In this document: piece after piece, positions 9,745 to 18,349 of the stretch
Numbering within the stretch: the stretch's first letter is position 1
Layout of the letters: every line of letters starts with the position of its first letter
Source of the DNA: Planctomycetota bacterium
GTDB lineage: Bacteria; Planctomycetota; JACOTG01
Direction: 5' to 3'
Assembly: GCA_016178505.1 (NCBI GenBank)
Contig: JACOTG010000164.1
Span: 1 to 49,628, forward strand
DNA: 49,628 nucleotides
Program-made: the position numbers and the translations under genes
Notes under the pieces: generated by a model
Databases searched by the model: none
What the model saw: only the letters and a program-made list of their open reading frames with translations
Told to the model about the DNA's origin: nothing

Positions 9745-10542
9745 ATGAACAACGGGTGGATCGACACCCACGCCCACCTCCACTGGCCCGACTTCAGCGA
9801 CCTCGCCGGGGCCGTCGAGCGCGCGCGTGCCGCCGGCGTCGAGCACGTCGTCACGCTGGCGACCGACCGCGCATCGTCGCTCGCCACGCGAAGACTGCGC
9901 GAGACGTCGGACGCGGTCTCCATCGCCTTCGGAATCCATCCAAACGAAGTCGGCGCGGCGACCGACGAGGATTGGCGCGTCGTCGCAGCGATGCTGCGCG
10001 AAGGGGACGCCGTCGCCGTCGGCGAGACCGGGCTCGACTTCTACCGCGACCGCTCGCCGCGCGAGAAGCAGGAGCGCTTCTTCCGCGAGCACCTCGCTCT
10101 CGCGCGAGAGATCGGCCTGCCCGTCGTCGTCCACACGCGCGAGTCGTTCGCGGCGTGCGCGGCGGCGATCGGCGAGTTCCCCGGCGTGCGCGGCGTGTTC
10201 CACTGTTTCAGCGAGGGACCGCGCGAGGCCGAGGTGGCGCTCGAGCTCGGGTTCCATCTCTCATTCGCGGGCAACCTCACCTACGGCAAGGACGACGTGA
10301 ATCCATTGAGAGAGGCCGCGGCGCTGGCACCACTCGATCGGCTGCTCGTCGAAACCGATTCGCCGTTCCTCACTCCGGTGCCCTTCCGCGGCAAGCGACG
10401 CAACGAGCCCGCGCTCGTCGCGCTCACCGGACGAACGCTCGCCGCGATTCGAGGCGTGACGCCCGAGGAAATGGCGACGATCACGACGCGAAACGCTCGC
10501 GCGTTCTTCGCACTGGCTGGAGGAGAGTCGAATGGCGCGTGA
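9745..10542 (+). CDS. tatD: TatD-family metal-dependent deoxyribonuclease
   Basis: TIM-barrel hydrolase, 265 residues, the normal length. Metal ligands are visible in order: DTHAHLHW near the N-terminus, GETGLDFYR (Glu ligand, about residue 94), VVVHTRES (His), GVFHCFSEG (His) and LVETDSPFLTP (Asp). Family members act as 3'-5' DNA exonucleases in DNA repair or fragment clearance. No Shine-Dalgarno precedes the ATG, consistent with the leaderless start proposed from the promoter position. The stop overlaps the MoxR start by 11 bases, so the two genes are coupled. Confidence 0.95.
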   Translation: MNNGWIDTHAHLHWPDFSDLAGAVERARAAGVEHVVTLATDRASSLATRRLRETSDAVSIAFGIHPNEVGAATDEDWRVVAAMLREGDAVAVGETGLDFYRDRSPREKQERFFREHLALAREIGLPVVVHTRESFAACAAAIGEFPGVRGVFHCFSEGPREAEVALELGFHLSFAGNLTYGKDDVNPLREAAALAPLDRLLVETDSPFLTPVPFRGKRRNEPALVALTGRTLAAIRGVTPEEMATITTRNARAFFALAGGESNGA

Positions 10543-11542
10543 CGGGGCCCCATCTGCTTCGCTCGAACGCCTCGAGTCCGAAGTGCGGGCGCGGCGCGCG
10601 GCGGTCGCGGCGCTCGAGGAGAGCGTGCGATCGGTCATCGTCGGGCAGCAGGGGGTGATTCGCGAAGTGTTGCTGGCGCTTCTCGCCGGCGGCCACACGC
10701 TGCTCGAGGGCGTTCCCGGCCTCGGCAAGACGCTCCTCATTCGGACGATCGCGCAAAGCCTCGACCTCGAGTTCTCGCGCATCCAGTTCACGCCCGACCT
10801 GATGCCCGCGGACATCATCGGCACGATGGTGATCGTGGAGGACGAGCGCGGCGGCCGCGAGTTCCGATTCCAGAAAGGGCCGATCTTCGGGAACATCATC
10901 CTCGCCGACGAGATCAACCGCGCGACCCCGAAGACGCAGTCGGCGCTGCTCGAGGCGATGGAGGAATCGAGCGTCACGGTCGCGCGCACGACGCACCGGC
11001 TCACGGCGCCGTTCTACGTGCTCGCGACGCAGAACCCGCTCGAGATGGAAGGCACCTATCCGCTCCCCGAGGCGCAGCTCGATCGCTTCCTCTTCAAGGT
11101 TCAGGTGAAAACGGGCGGGCTCTCCGAGCTGACGCAAATCCTCGATCGCACGACCGGCTCGTCGACGATCACCGTGTCGAAGGTCGCGGCGGCCGAAGAC
11201 GTGCTCGGCGCGCGCGAGCTGGTGCGCGAGATCGTCGTCTCGGACGCGGTGAAAGAGATGATCGGCAAGATCGTTCTCGCGACGCATCCCGAGTCGAAGG
11301 AAGCGCCCGACGCCGTGAAGCGGTTCGTGAAGTACGGCGCGAGCCCGCGCGGCGCCCAGGCGATCGCGCTCTCCGGGAAGGCGCTCGCGTTCCTGAAGGG
11401 GCGCTACAACGTCGCCCCCGACGACGTCCGCGAGGTCGCGCGCCCCGCCCTACGCCACCGCCTCCTCCTCAACTTCGAAGGCGAGGCCGAAGGCGTCGAC
11501 CGGGACGACCTCGTCCGCCAAGTCCTCGAGCGCGTCAGCTAA
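10532..11542 (+). CDS. MoxR-family AAA+ ATPase
   Basis: Cytosolic AAA+ chaperone-like ATPase, 336 residues. It has Walker A (EGVPGLGKT), Walker B (IILADEINRA), sensor 1 (ATQNPLEMEGTYPLPEAQLD, with the MoxR-specific insertion) and the C-terminal lid domain with YGASPRGAQ. MoxR proteins usually work with von Willebrand factor A-domain partners encoded just downstream (DUF58, VWA, transglutaminase-like). Here none follows: the plus-strand run ends with a repeat pair and the opposite-strand pilus locus, so the partners are elsewhere. The ATG has GGAGGAG upstream. The stop codon TAA at 11540-11542 abuts a dispersed repeat. Confidence 0.94.
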   Translation: MARDGAPSASLERLESEVRARRAAVAALEESVRSVIVGQQGVIREVLLALLAGGHTLLEGVPGLGKTLLIRTIAQSLDLEFSRIQFTPDLMPADIIGTMVIVEDERGGREFRFQKGPIFGNIILADEINRATPKTQSALLEAMEESSVTVARTTHRLTAPFYVLATQNPLEMEGTYPLPEAQLDRFLFKVQVKTGGLSELTQILDRTTGSSTITVSKVAAAEDVLGARELVREIVVSDAVKEMIGKIVLATHPESKEAPDAVKRFVKYGASPRGAQAIALSGKALAFLKGRYNVAPDDVREVARPALRHRLLLNFEGEAEGVDRDDLVRQVLERVS

Positions 11543-11672
11543 CTGACGCATACGGAGCCTGGATCATTTTTTCCAGTTGCTCTCGATGCTCGGACGAGTT
11601 GGCCGGCGAGAGCAACCACCTGTGAATCTGGCTAAGTGAGAAAAAGGTTCCAGGCTCCGTATGCGTCACTTG
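11541..11672. repeat. Inverted pair of dispersed REP-like repeats (locus B)
   Basis: Forward copy at 11541-11580 and reverse copy at 11632-11672. The two arms share an exact 20-base core, TGACGCATACGGAGCCTGGA. They are separated by about 50 bases, so the whole element could fold as a long hairpin in RNA from either strand. It starts within the stop codon of the MoxR gene. Confidence 0.85.
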
Positions 11673-11707
11673 TGGTAGGTCCTCGAGCGCGTGGATTGAA
11701 ATGCCGA

Positions 11708-11731
11708 AGCCTCGCTCTTTCGAGCGAGGCT
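11708..11731 (-). terminator. Hairpin terminator of the pilin gene
   Basis: On the minus strand a perfect 10-bp stem (AGCCTCGCTC with GAGCGAGGCT) closes a GAAA tetraloop, about 70 bases past the pilin stop. The following T-richness is modest, so termination strength is uncertain. Confidence 0.6.
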
Positions 11732-11801
11732 CCGGTTCTTCTCATTCTCCAACGCCACCGGCGGCGGTTAGGCCGACGATGACGGGATCTCGACGACTGG
11801 A

Positions 11802-12491
11802 TTACTTGGCGGGCTTCCAGGTGCCGCCGTCCTGCGCGGCGACCGGATTACCGTTGATCGACAGCGGGCTCGTGATGTCGCCGGTCGCCGTGAACGCCGC
11901 GTCGCCGGTCGGGGCCGTCGTGCCCGAGTAGTTCTGGACCGTGTTGTCGGTCTGGAGAACGTCACCCGACTGGTTCACGACGAACGCGCGATTGCCCGTC
12001 GAGCCGTTGACCGCCGGCCACGCGTAGCAGGACCACACACCCTCGGCGAGGTTGTTGTCGAGGACACCGACGCCGATACCACCACCCGCGACCTCCGCCG
12101 TCGGCAGGCCACCGGCCGCCGGGAGCCACATCGCGAAGTTGTAGCCCGACTTCGTGACGACGCCGTTCGCTCCGATGTTCTGGAACACGCCCGACAGCGA
12201 AGGCGGATTGATCACGGCCGCGGCGAGCGCACCGTTGACGCGCGGAGGCGTCTTGCCCGACAGCTCGGCGAACATTCCGTACTCGCCTTCACCGTCACCG
12301 TCCTCGTCGTTCTTCGCCGAGCCCTGGAATTGGGCCTGGGCCGAAGAAATGTTTCGCAACGTCGCAATGGCCGAAGTCTCGTTGGCGCTCACACGAGCGC
12401 TCAGGAGGTTCGGAATGGCGATCGATGCGATGATCGCAATGATTGCGATCACGATCAGAAGCTCGATGAGGGTGAAACCCTTGTTGCGCAT
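11802..12491 (-). CDS. Type IV pilin-like protein (major prepilin candidate)
   Basis: A 229-residue prepilin with a short leader MRNKG cut before Phe6, Glu at mature position 5 and the hydrophobic helix FTLIELLIVIAIIAIIASIA. The leader would be cleaved and methylated by the prepilin peptidase at 21.5-22.4 kb. The globular domain begins with NLLSARVSANETSAIATLRN, a form common in Planctomycetota, Acidobacteria and Myxococcota pilins, and contains an acidic loop (KNDEDGDGEGE) that could bind a divalent cation. AAAGGAGC precedes the ATG. It is the last gene of the pilus region, followed by a hairpin. Whether it is the major or a minor pilin is not proven; its isolated position and strong start favour a major subunit. 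Confidence 0.9.
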   Translation of the reverse strand: MRNKGFTLIELLIVIAIIAIIASIAIPNLLSARVSANETSAIATLRNISSAQAQFQGSAKNDEDGDGEGEYGMFAELSGKTPPRVNGALAAAVINPPSLSGVFQNIGANGVVTKSGYNFAMWLPAAGGLPTAEVAGGGIGVGVLDNNLAEGVWSCYAWPAVNGSTGNRAFVVNQSGDVLQTDNTVQNYSGTTAPTGDAAFTATGDITSPLSINGNPVAAQDGGTWKPAK

Positions 12492-12660
12492 GTCACTTGC
12501 TCCTTTCGAAAAACCGCCCCACCACCCGGTGACGCCTGCTCGAGGCGACTACCGATTTCTTCTTCCCTTCCGCTACGATCTGCCGACCGACACGAGTCTC
12601 GGCAGGGGTTCCGGGGGACTGCCGGGGGATGCGGAAGGGTCCCTCTTCATCGGCAAGAAC

Positions 12661-13539
12661 TCACGAACGTCTTGAGCCTCCCGCGACGAGTTCCGCGATC
12701 AGCGCGTCGAAGGCTGGGTCGCCCCGAAGCGAGCCGAACGCGGGATCGTCGAAGAGGTTCTGCCTCGTGAAGCCGCGCCACGTGTGGCACGCTTCAGAGA
12801 GCGCGTCGATGGCACCCTGCCGGTCCATTAAGGCGATCCGGGCTTGGGCGATTCGATACGCCGTCGGGTACGCCGGGTGCCGGCCCGAGTCGAGGGCGTG
12901 CACGCGCTCCAACGCGAAGAGCGCGTCCTCGGCACGGCCGTGTTCGAGACAGAAGCACCCGAGCGCCCAGTGCACGACGGGGTCGTTCGGCGCGAGCGCG
13001 GCGGCCATGACGAATGCGTCAGAAGCCGCCGTGGTCTCGCCGCACGCCTCGTGCGCATAGCCGCGGACGAGCGAGGCTCGGCTCGACGGACCGAACTCCA
13101 CTTCGATCGTGCGACAGTCGACGATCGCCGGATCGAGGTCGCCCACGCGACGCTCGCCGTCCGCGATCGCGAGCCGGACGTCCAGCGACAGCTGCCGCCG
13201 ATCGTCCGGCTTCAGGAATTCGCTCGCCCAGTCGCCACGATCGACGAGGACGAGCGCCCGACGGTAATCCTCGATCGCCTCGCGCGTGCGGCCGAGACGA
13301 TCGAGCGCATGGGCATGAAGAAGGTGAGCCTGAAGGTTCCCTGGATCTCTCTCAAGCACCTTTTCGCACTCGACGATTGCCTGATCCTGTGCCCCAACCT
13401 TGATCAGACAGTCTGCTCCACTCAAAATCGTGCCAATTTCAGGCTCACCTTGGTACGCGAAGCTGTAGCCGAGGAGCGCGATGCACAGTGCGGTCGTCGC
13501 CGTGTAGATGATCCAGCGAGTTTGGGTGTCGCGCGTCAT
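12661..13539 (-). CDS. TPR-repeat protein with N-terminal membrane anchor, in the pilus locus
   Basis: About 292 residues from the ATG at 13539, which has GGGGAG upstream. An N-terminal signal-anchor (WIIYTATTALCIALLGYSF, residues 9-27) precedes several tetratricopeptide-like helical pairs; clear ones are AIVECEKVLERDPGNLQAHL, AIEDYRRALVLVDRG and ALERVHALDSGRHPAYPTAY. TPR proteins such as PilF/PilW assist pilus secretin assembly, but this one is not a clear PilF homologue, so its role is inferred only from position between pilC and the pilin gene. Its leader carries a cyclic-di-GMP riboswitch, making it the direct target of that switch. Confidence 0.8.
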   Translation of the reverse strand: MTRDTQTRWIIYTATTALCIALLGYSFAYQGEPEIGTILSGADCLIKVGAQDQAIVECEKVLERDPGNLQAHLLHAHALDRLGRTREAIEDYRRALVLVDRGDWASEFLKPDDRRQLSLDVRLAIADGERRVGDLDPAIVDCRTIEVEFGPSSRASLVRGYAHEACGETTAASDAFVMAAALAPNDPVVHWALGCFCLEHGRAEDALFALERVHALDSGRHPAYPTAYRIAQARIALMDRQGAIDALSEACHTWRGFTRQNLFDDPAFGSLRGDPAFDALIAELVAGGSRRS

Positions 13540-13605
13540 CGCTCTCCCCGTCACGCGCCACCGACTTGGAGCGAACGCAAAGCGAAAGGGTGGGATGTCA
13601 TCGAA

Positions 13606-13722
13606 CCAACCCGTCGGCAACTGGCTGCCGTGGAACGCCGCACCGTGACGGCGCGCGTCCGTTAGGCCCTCTAGCTTTGCGCCGCCCCCTTTCGGAGGCT
13701 TTGCCTTTTCGCGGGTGGATCC
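13606..13722 (-). ncRNA. Class I cyclic-di-GMP riboswitch (GEMM-I)
   Basis: On the minus strand the leader of the TPR gene matches the GEMM-I aptamer piece by piece. It has P1 CCACCCG (13717-13711) pairing with CGGGUUGG near 13606, then the conserved AAGGCAAAGCC segment. P1b is a six-base-pair stem around a GAAA tetraloop (GCCUCC GAAA GGGGGC), followed by GGCGCAAAGC and GGGCCUAA. P2 is a long hairpin (GGACGC... GCGUUCC), and the final receptor stem is GGCAGCCAGUUGCCGACGGG. The base equivalent to G20, which contacts the ligand, is G, favouring c-di-GMP over cyclic AMP-GMP. About 70 bases separate the aptamer from the ATG, with no evident intrinsic terminator, so translational control is a reasonable guess. 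Confidence 0.88.
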
Positions 13723-13770
13723 CCTGGAAATAGGGGAACAGTGTGGGGTCCAACCGCTGGAAGTCGCGCA

Positions 13771-13798
13771 AGTATAGCCGCGCTGCTCCCACTGTCAA
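13771..13798 (-). promoter_or_regulatory. Sigma-70-type promoter driving the riboswitch leader and TPR gene
   Basis: On the minus strand TTGACA (13798-13793), a 16-base spacer and TATACT (13776-13771). Initiation near 13764 would place the whole riboswitch in a leader of about 225 bases. Just upstream, 13815-13824 and 13833-13842 are direct copies of CACAGTCGAA spaced 18 bases, and CGTTTCGTC/GACGAAACG (13825-13833, 13852-13860) form an inverted repeat; these could bind a regulator. Confidence 0.7.
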
Positions 13799-13881
13799 AT
13801 TCGCACACTATCGACACAGTCGAACGTTTCGTCACAGTCGAATCGACTGCAGACGAAACGCCGACCACTATCAAATCGAAA

Positions 13882-15120
13882 TCAGTTGGCGTTGCCCTTC
13901 GCCAGCTCCTGCTGCAGCTTGAAGATCGGCAGGAAGACGGCGAGCACGATTCCACCGACCAAGAATCCCATGATGCCGATCATGAGCGGCTCGATGACCG
14001 ACGTGAGGCTCTTCACCTCGGCGTTCACCTGGTCGTCGTAGAACTGCGAGATCTTCTCGAGCAGCGTCTCCATCGAACCCGACTTCTCGCCGATGCCGAT
14101 CATCTTCGTGACCATCGGGGGGAAGACGGTGCTCTCGGAGAGCGGCTGGCTGAGCGTGTCTCCTTGACGAACGTTCTCGCGCGCCTGCTCCACGACCTCG
14201 GCGATGATGCGATTGCCGATCGTCTGCGACACGATCTCGAGCGCCTCGAGGATCGGCACTCCGCTCTTGATGAGCGTCGCGAGCGTACGGCTGAAGCGCG
14301 AGAGCGCGACCTTTCGGAAGAGCGGACCGAGTAGCGGGGTCTTCAACATCAGCCAGTCGAACACGCGGCCGCCCGGCTCCGTCTTTCGCGCCACTCCGAG
14401 CGCGAAGACGAACCCGACCATGCCGCCCGCGATCAGGAGCACGTTGTTCTTGATGAAGAACGAGAGGCCGAGGATGAACCGCGTGAGGCCCGGGAGCTCG
14501 ATTCCCAACGAGTCGAAGATGTCCTTGAACTTGGGAATGATCCCGATCATCAGGAAGGCGGCAATACCGAAGATGATGACCAACGAGATCACCGGGTAGG
14601 TCATCGCGGCGCGAATGTCACGGCGCAGCTTCTCGGCGGCCTCGAGGTACTCGGCGAGGCGCAACAGGATGATGTCGAGCTGACCGGACGCCTCACCCGC
14701 GCGGATCATGCTCACGAAGATCGTCGAGAATACCTTGGGGTGCTTCTCGAGGGATCGCGAGAAGTCCGAGCCGGCGCGAATGTCCTCGACCAGCTGCGCC
14801 AGTACTTTTTGCAGCGCAGGGCTTTCGGCTTGACCCACGAGGATCTCGAGAGCCTCGAGCAGCGGTATGCCGGCCGAGATCATCGTCGAGAGCTGGCGCG
14901 TCATGATCACCAGCTCCTTCTTCTTCACCCGCTTCGACGGGGACCGCACGGCGAAGAACTGCTTTGCGGCGCTCGGGCCCTCGACGGTTTCGCGAATCTC
15001 GAGGATCGTCAGGCTCTTGTCGCGCAGCTTGCTCAGGACCTCGCGCTGATCGCGTGCCGCGATCGTCCCTTGCACGAACCCACCCGATGCGTCCTTGGCG
15101 AAGTACTTGAAGTTCGACAT
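13882..15120 (-). CDS. pilC: Type IV pilus inner-membrane platform protein PilC
   Basis: Polytopic GspF/PilC-type assembly platform protein, 412 residues. Two duplicated cytoplasmic domains are seen: LVIMTRQLSTMISAGIPLLE early and RFSRTLATLIKSGVPILEAL in the second half, each followed by GEASGQLD and GEKSGSMETLL motifs and hydrophobic helices; the C-terminus ends in GFLVGGIVLAVFLPIFKLQQ. It recruits PilB/PilT ATPases beneath the pilus. The ATG at 15120 is preferred over a GTG three codons earlier because GGGAG is then properly spaced. It follows pilB by 57 bases. Confidence 0.95.
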   Translation of the reverse strand: MSNFKYFAKDASGGFVQGTIAARDQREVLSKLRDKSLTILEIRETVEGPSAAKQFFAVRSPSKRVKKKELVIMTRQLSTMISAGIPLLEALEILVGQAESPALQKVLAQLVEDIRAGSDFSRSLEKHPKVFSTIFVSMIRAGEASGQLDIILLRLAEYLEAAEKLRRDIRAAMTYPVISLVIIFGIAAFLMIGIIPKFKDIFDSLGIELPGLTRFILGLSFFIKNNVLLIAGGMVGFVFALGVARKTEPGGRVFDWLMLKTPLLGPLFRKVALSRFSRTLATLIKSGVPILEALEIVSQTIGNRIIAEVVEQARENVRQGDTLSQPLSESTVFPPMVTKMIGIGEKSGSMETLLEKISQFYDDQVNAEVKSLTSVIEPLMIGIMGFLVGGIVLAVFLPIFKLQQELAKGNAN

Positions 15121-15177
15121 GTTGATCACTCTCCCGACATGAACGGAAGGGGCATCGTCCTAGTCCTAACTGTTCGA

Positions 15178-16917
15178 TCAGTCTTCCATCGTGACGCGCA
15201 AGACTTCTTCGATCGTAGTGCGGCCACGAAGTGCGTTGAGAAGTCCGGCGCGGCGCAACGTGACCATTCCCTGCTCCAGCGCCCGCTTCTTGACTTCGAT
15301 CGCCGGCTTGCCGCCGACGACGAGGCGCTTGAGATCATCGTTCAACACGAGCGTCTCCATGATGGCGAAACGCCCGCGGTAACCCTGCACACAGCGTGGA
15401 CAGCCGACGGCCTTGAAGATCGTGAACCCATCCGGCGAGTCGATCTCCGACTCGAAGAAACCCATGCGAGTCAGGCGCTCGCGAGGCGGCAAGTCCATCG
15501 GCTCCTTGCAGTGCTCGCACAGCTTTCGCGCGAGGCGCTGAGCCGTGATGAGCAGCACCGACGACGCGACCATGAACGGATCGAGACCCATGTCGACCAT
15601 ACGAGTGACGGTCGACGAGGCGTCGTTCGTGTGCAGCGTCGTCAGGACGAGGTGACCGGTGAGCGCCGCCTTCACCGCGATCTCGAGCGTCTCGGCATCG
15701 CGAATCTCACCGATGAGGATCACGTTCGGATCCTGTCGCAAGATCGATCGAAGCGCAGAGGCAAACGTGAGTCCGCGCTTCGGGTTCACGTGCACTTGGT
15801 TGACGCCGTCGATTTGATACTCAACCGGGTCTTCGACCGTCACCATGTTCGACTCGATCGAATAGATCTCCTTCACGGCCGAGTAGAGCGTCGTCGACTT
15901 TCCAGAGCCGGTCGGGCCCGTCACGAGCAACATGCCGTACGGCTGATGGATCGCCTTCCGGAAGTTCTCGAGCGCTTGCGGTTCGAAGCCGAGGAGGTCG
16001 AGCGATAGTGCGAGGTTCTCGGCGTCGAGGATACGCATCACGCACTTCTCGCCGTGGATCGTGGGAAGGACCGAGATGCGGAAGTCGACCTGCCGCCCCT
16101 CGACGCGGATCTGGAACTTGCCGTCCTGCGGCTTGGCCCGCTCGGCAATGTCGAGGTTCGAGAGGATCTTGATGCGCGAGAGAATCGCGTTGTGCATCTT
16201 CTTCGGCGGAGAGAACGCCTCGGAGAGGATGCCGTCCTGGCGATAGCGGATGCGGAGCTTCTTCTCGTACGGCTCGATGTGGATGTCCGACGCACGATCC
16301 TTGATCGCCTTGAAGATGACGAGGTTCACGAGCTTGACGACCGGGCTTCCCTCGGCCGTGAGGTCCGCGAAGTTGATGTTCTCCGCGTTGAGATCTTCGT
16401 CGCTGAACTCGAGGTTCGGATCGATCGTGCCCTCGAAGATCTCCGTCATCGCCTTCGCATCGGCGTTGTACGCCTTGTCGACGGCGCGATGAATCGCGTC
16501 TTCGGTCGAGAGGACGAGTCGCAGCTCGCCGCCCGTCAGAATTCGAAGGTCATCGAGCCCGACGATGTCGAACGGATTCGACACCGCGACCGTGAGCACG
16601 TCGCCGACCTTCGAGATCGGAAAGATCCCGTAGTCCTTTGCGACGTTCTGCGGAACGGAATCGAGCACGTCGGTGTCGACCTCGACCTTTCCGAGATCCA
16701 CCGGCGGGATGCGGGCCTCGCGCGCGAGCAGACCGAGGAGATCGGACTCCCGGACCAGATCGCCTTGCACGAGCACGGTCGAGAGCGGCTTGTTTTCCTT
16801 CCGGCTGAGGCCGGAACAGCGCTCGATCTCCGCCTCCGCGACTGCCCCCGTCTTCTGGAGGATGACGCGGAGTCGCTTGTCGAAGTTCTGCTGCGATGCT
16901 TCCGATCGCATTCCCAT
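15178..16917 (-). CDS. pilB: Type IV pilus extension ATPase PilB
   Basis: Cytoplasmic hexameric ATPase powering pilus extension, 579 residues. The N-terminal MshEN/GspE-N domain (about residues 15-160; NKPLSTVLVQGDLV, GIFPISKVGDVLTVAVSNPF) can bind c-di-GMP in some homologues, relevant given the riboswitch nearby. The C-terminal motor has Walker A GPTGSGKST, Asp box VTVEDPVEYQI, Walker B ILIGEIRDAETLE and His box TTLHTNDA. A four-cysteine zinc site follows (CEHCKEP, then CPRC). GGGGAG lies about twelve bases before the ATG at 16917. It lies between pilT and pilC in the same orientation. Confidence 0.96.
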   Translation of the reverse strand: MGMRSEASQQNFDKRLRVILQKTGAVAEAEIERCSGLSRKENKPLSTVLVQGDLVRESDLLGLLAREARIPPVDLGKVEVDTDVLDSVPQNVAKDYGIFPISKVGDVLTVAVSNPFDIVGLDDLRILTGGELRLVLSTEDAIHRAVDKAYNADAKAMTEIFEGTIDPNLEFSDEDLNAENINFADLTAEGSPVVKLVNLVIFKAIKDRASDIHIEPYEKKLRIRYRQDGILSEAFSPPKKMHNAILSRIKILSNLDIAERAKPQDGKFQIRVEGRQVDFRISVLPTIHGEKCVMRILDAENLALSLDLLGFEPQALENFRKAIHQPYGMLLVTGPTGSGKSTTLYSAVKEIYSIESNMVTVEDPVEYQIDGVNQVHVNPKRGLTFASALRSILRQDPNVILIGEIRDAETLEIAVKAALTGHLVLTTLHTNDASSTVTRMVDMGLDPFMVASSVLLITAQRLARKLCEHCKEPMDLPPRERLTRMGFFESEIDSPDGFTIFKAVGCPRCVQGYRGRFAIMETLVLNDDLKRLVVGGKPAIEVKKRALEQGMVTLRRAGLLNALRGRTTIEEVLRVTMED

Positions 16918-16944
16918 TGCTTGTTCTTCTCCCCCGAGGCTTGC

Positions 16945-18033
16945 TTAACCCTGGAGCTGTCGCTTCAAGTCTTCCGGATCGAGACTGTGCGAGAGGGCTT
17001 CCTCGAAGGCCACGTGGCCCGCCCGATAGAGCTCTTGAAGCGATTGGTTCATCGTCCGCATTCCGAACTTTCGCCCGGTCTGGATGATCGAGTAGATCTG
17101 GTGCGCCTTGCCGTCGCGGATGAGGCTGCGCACGGCCGAGTTCGCGATGAGGACTTCGCTCGCCAGCACGCGACCGCCGCCGTGCGCGCGCGGCAACAGC
17201 TGCTGACAGAAGACCGCCTGCACCGTGAACGACAGCTGCGTGCGGATCTGCTGCTGCTTCACTTCCGGGAACACGTCGATGATGCGGTTGATCGTCTGGA
17301 TCGAGTCGTTCGTGTGCAGCGTCGCGAACGTGAGGTGCCCGGTTTCAGCGAGCACGAGCGCCGTCTCGATGGTCTCGACGTCGCGCATTTCGCCGATGAG
17401 GATGACGTCCGGATCCTGGCGCAGGACCGACCGCAGCGCGTTCGTGAAGCCGTACGTGTCCGAGCCGACTTCGCGCTGATTGAACAAGCAGTTCTTGTTC
17501 TCGTGCAGGAACTCGATCGGATCCTCGATGGTGACGATGTGGCAGCGGCGCGTGAGGTTGATGTGGTTCACCATCGCTGCGAGCGTCGTCGACTTTCCGC
17601 TTCCCGTCGCGCCCGTCACGAGGACCAGGCCCTTCGGCTTCGCGCACAGGTCTTCGCAGATCTGCCGCGGCAGCCCCAGCTCCTCGAAGGTCCGGATGCG
17701 GTACGGAATGACGCGGAACGCTGCCGCGACGGTTCCGCGCTGATGGAACACGTTCGTTCGGAATCGACCGAGCCCCGTGATGCCGAACGACAGATCCAGC
17801 TCGAGGTTCTTCTCGAACTTCGCGATCTGCTCGGTGTTCAGGAGGCCGTAGATGATCCGCTTGCAGGCGTCGGTGTCGAGCGGCTCGAAGTCGGCGTCCA
17901 CGAGGTCGCCGTCGATGCGCACCTTCGGCGCCGCACCTGCAGACAAGTGGAGGTCTGATCCTCCCTTGTCCACCATGTACTGCAACAATTCCTCGATGGT
18001 CACTGCCGTGCGGTCTTTGAGCGCCGTGGTCAT
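16945..18033 (-). CDS. pilT: Type IV pilus retraction ATPase PilT
   Basis: Cytoplasmic retraction motor, 362 residues, family-normal. The N-terminal PAS-like domain starts IEELLQYMVDKGGSDLHLSA. Motor motifs are Walker A GATGSGKSTT, Asp box VTIEDPIEFLH, Walker B VILIGEMRDVET, and His box FATLHTND. The PilT-specific C-terminal element, usually AIRNLIRE, reads SAVRSLIRDGK, which supports PilT over PilB. GGAGG sits five bases before the ATG. It heads the pilT-pilB-pilC run; only 27 bases separate it from pilB. Confidence 0.96.
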   Translation of the reverse strand: MTTALKDRTAVTIEELLQYMVDKGGSDLHLSAGAAPKVRIDGDLVDADFEPLDTDACKRIIYGLLNTEQIAKFEKNLELDLSFGITGLGRFRTNVFHQRGTVAAAFRVIPYRIRTFEELGLPRQICEDLCAKPKGLVLVTGATGSGKSTTLAAMVNHINLTRRCHIVTIEDPIEFLHENKNCLFNQREVGSDTYGFTNALRSVLRQDPDVILIGEMRDVETIETALVLAETGHLTFATLHTNDSIQTINRIIDVFPEVKQQQIRTQLSFTVQAVFCQQLLPRAHGGGRVLASEVLIANSAVRSLIRDGKAHQIYSIIQTGRKFGMRTMNQSLQELYRAGHVAFEEALSHSLDPEDLKRQLQG

Positions 18034-18101
18034 GGTTTCCTCCGTCTGAGTGACTCGTCTCTATCGGACGCGCAAAGGCCCACGCTTGAAGCCGCGCCTC
18101 A

Positions 18102-18349
18102 AACTGACGCGTACGGTGCCAGGATCATTTTTCCCAGTTGCCGTCTTTGGCCGGTTTGGGGTTCCTCGGATGGACCCGTGGTGCGGAAGTGCCGTGTCAA
18201 AGGTTCGACACGTCGCTCGCACGAAGCGATGCGTCCGGCGGACGAGTCACAAGGAGACACGGCGCCGAGGGAGACGGGGAGAGAGGCACCATGGGAGCGG
18301 GAAGTGCGGACTATCTCGGAACGAATGAGCCAGGCTGGGTACGCGTCGG
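18102..18349. repeat. Degenerate inverted pair of dispersed REP-like repeats (locus C)
   Basis: A good forward copy at 18102-18140 (ACTGACGCGTACGGTGCCAGGATC, noted as two parts of the motif) and a decayed reverse copy at about 18320-18349. The second copy touches the EF-G-like stop codon. The 180 bases between them and the remainder of the 18034-18349 gap hold no recognisable gene. Confidence 0.65.

Noticed and set aside
7084..10257. A very long minus-strand open frame including serS
   Set aside because: It is antisense to amidohydrolase and tatD in its upstream part and lacks any domain there; only the serS portion is real.
18034..18110. A second GEMM riboswitch upstream of pilT
   Set aside because: A GCAAAGGCCCACG-like string occurs on the plus strand, but the tetraloop stem and the remaining conserved blocks are absent and it is on the wrong strand.
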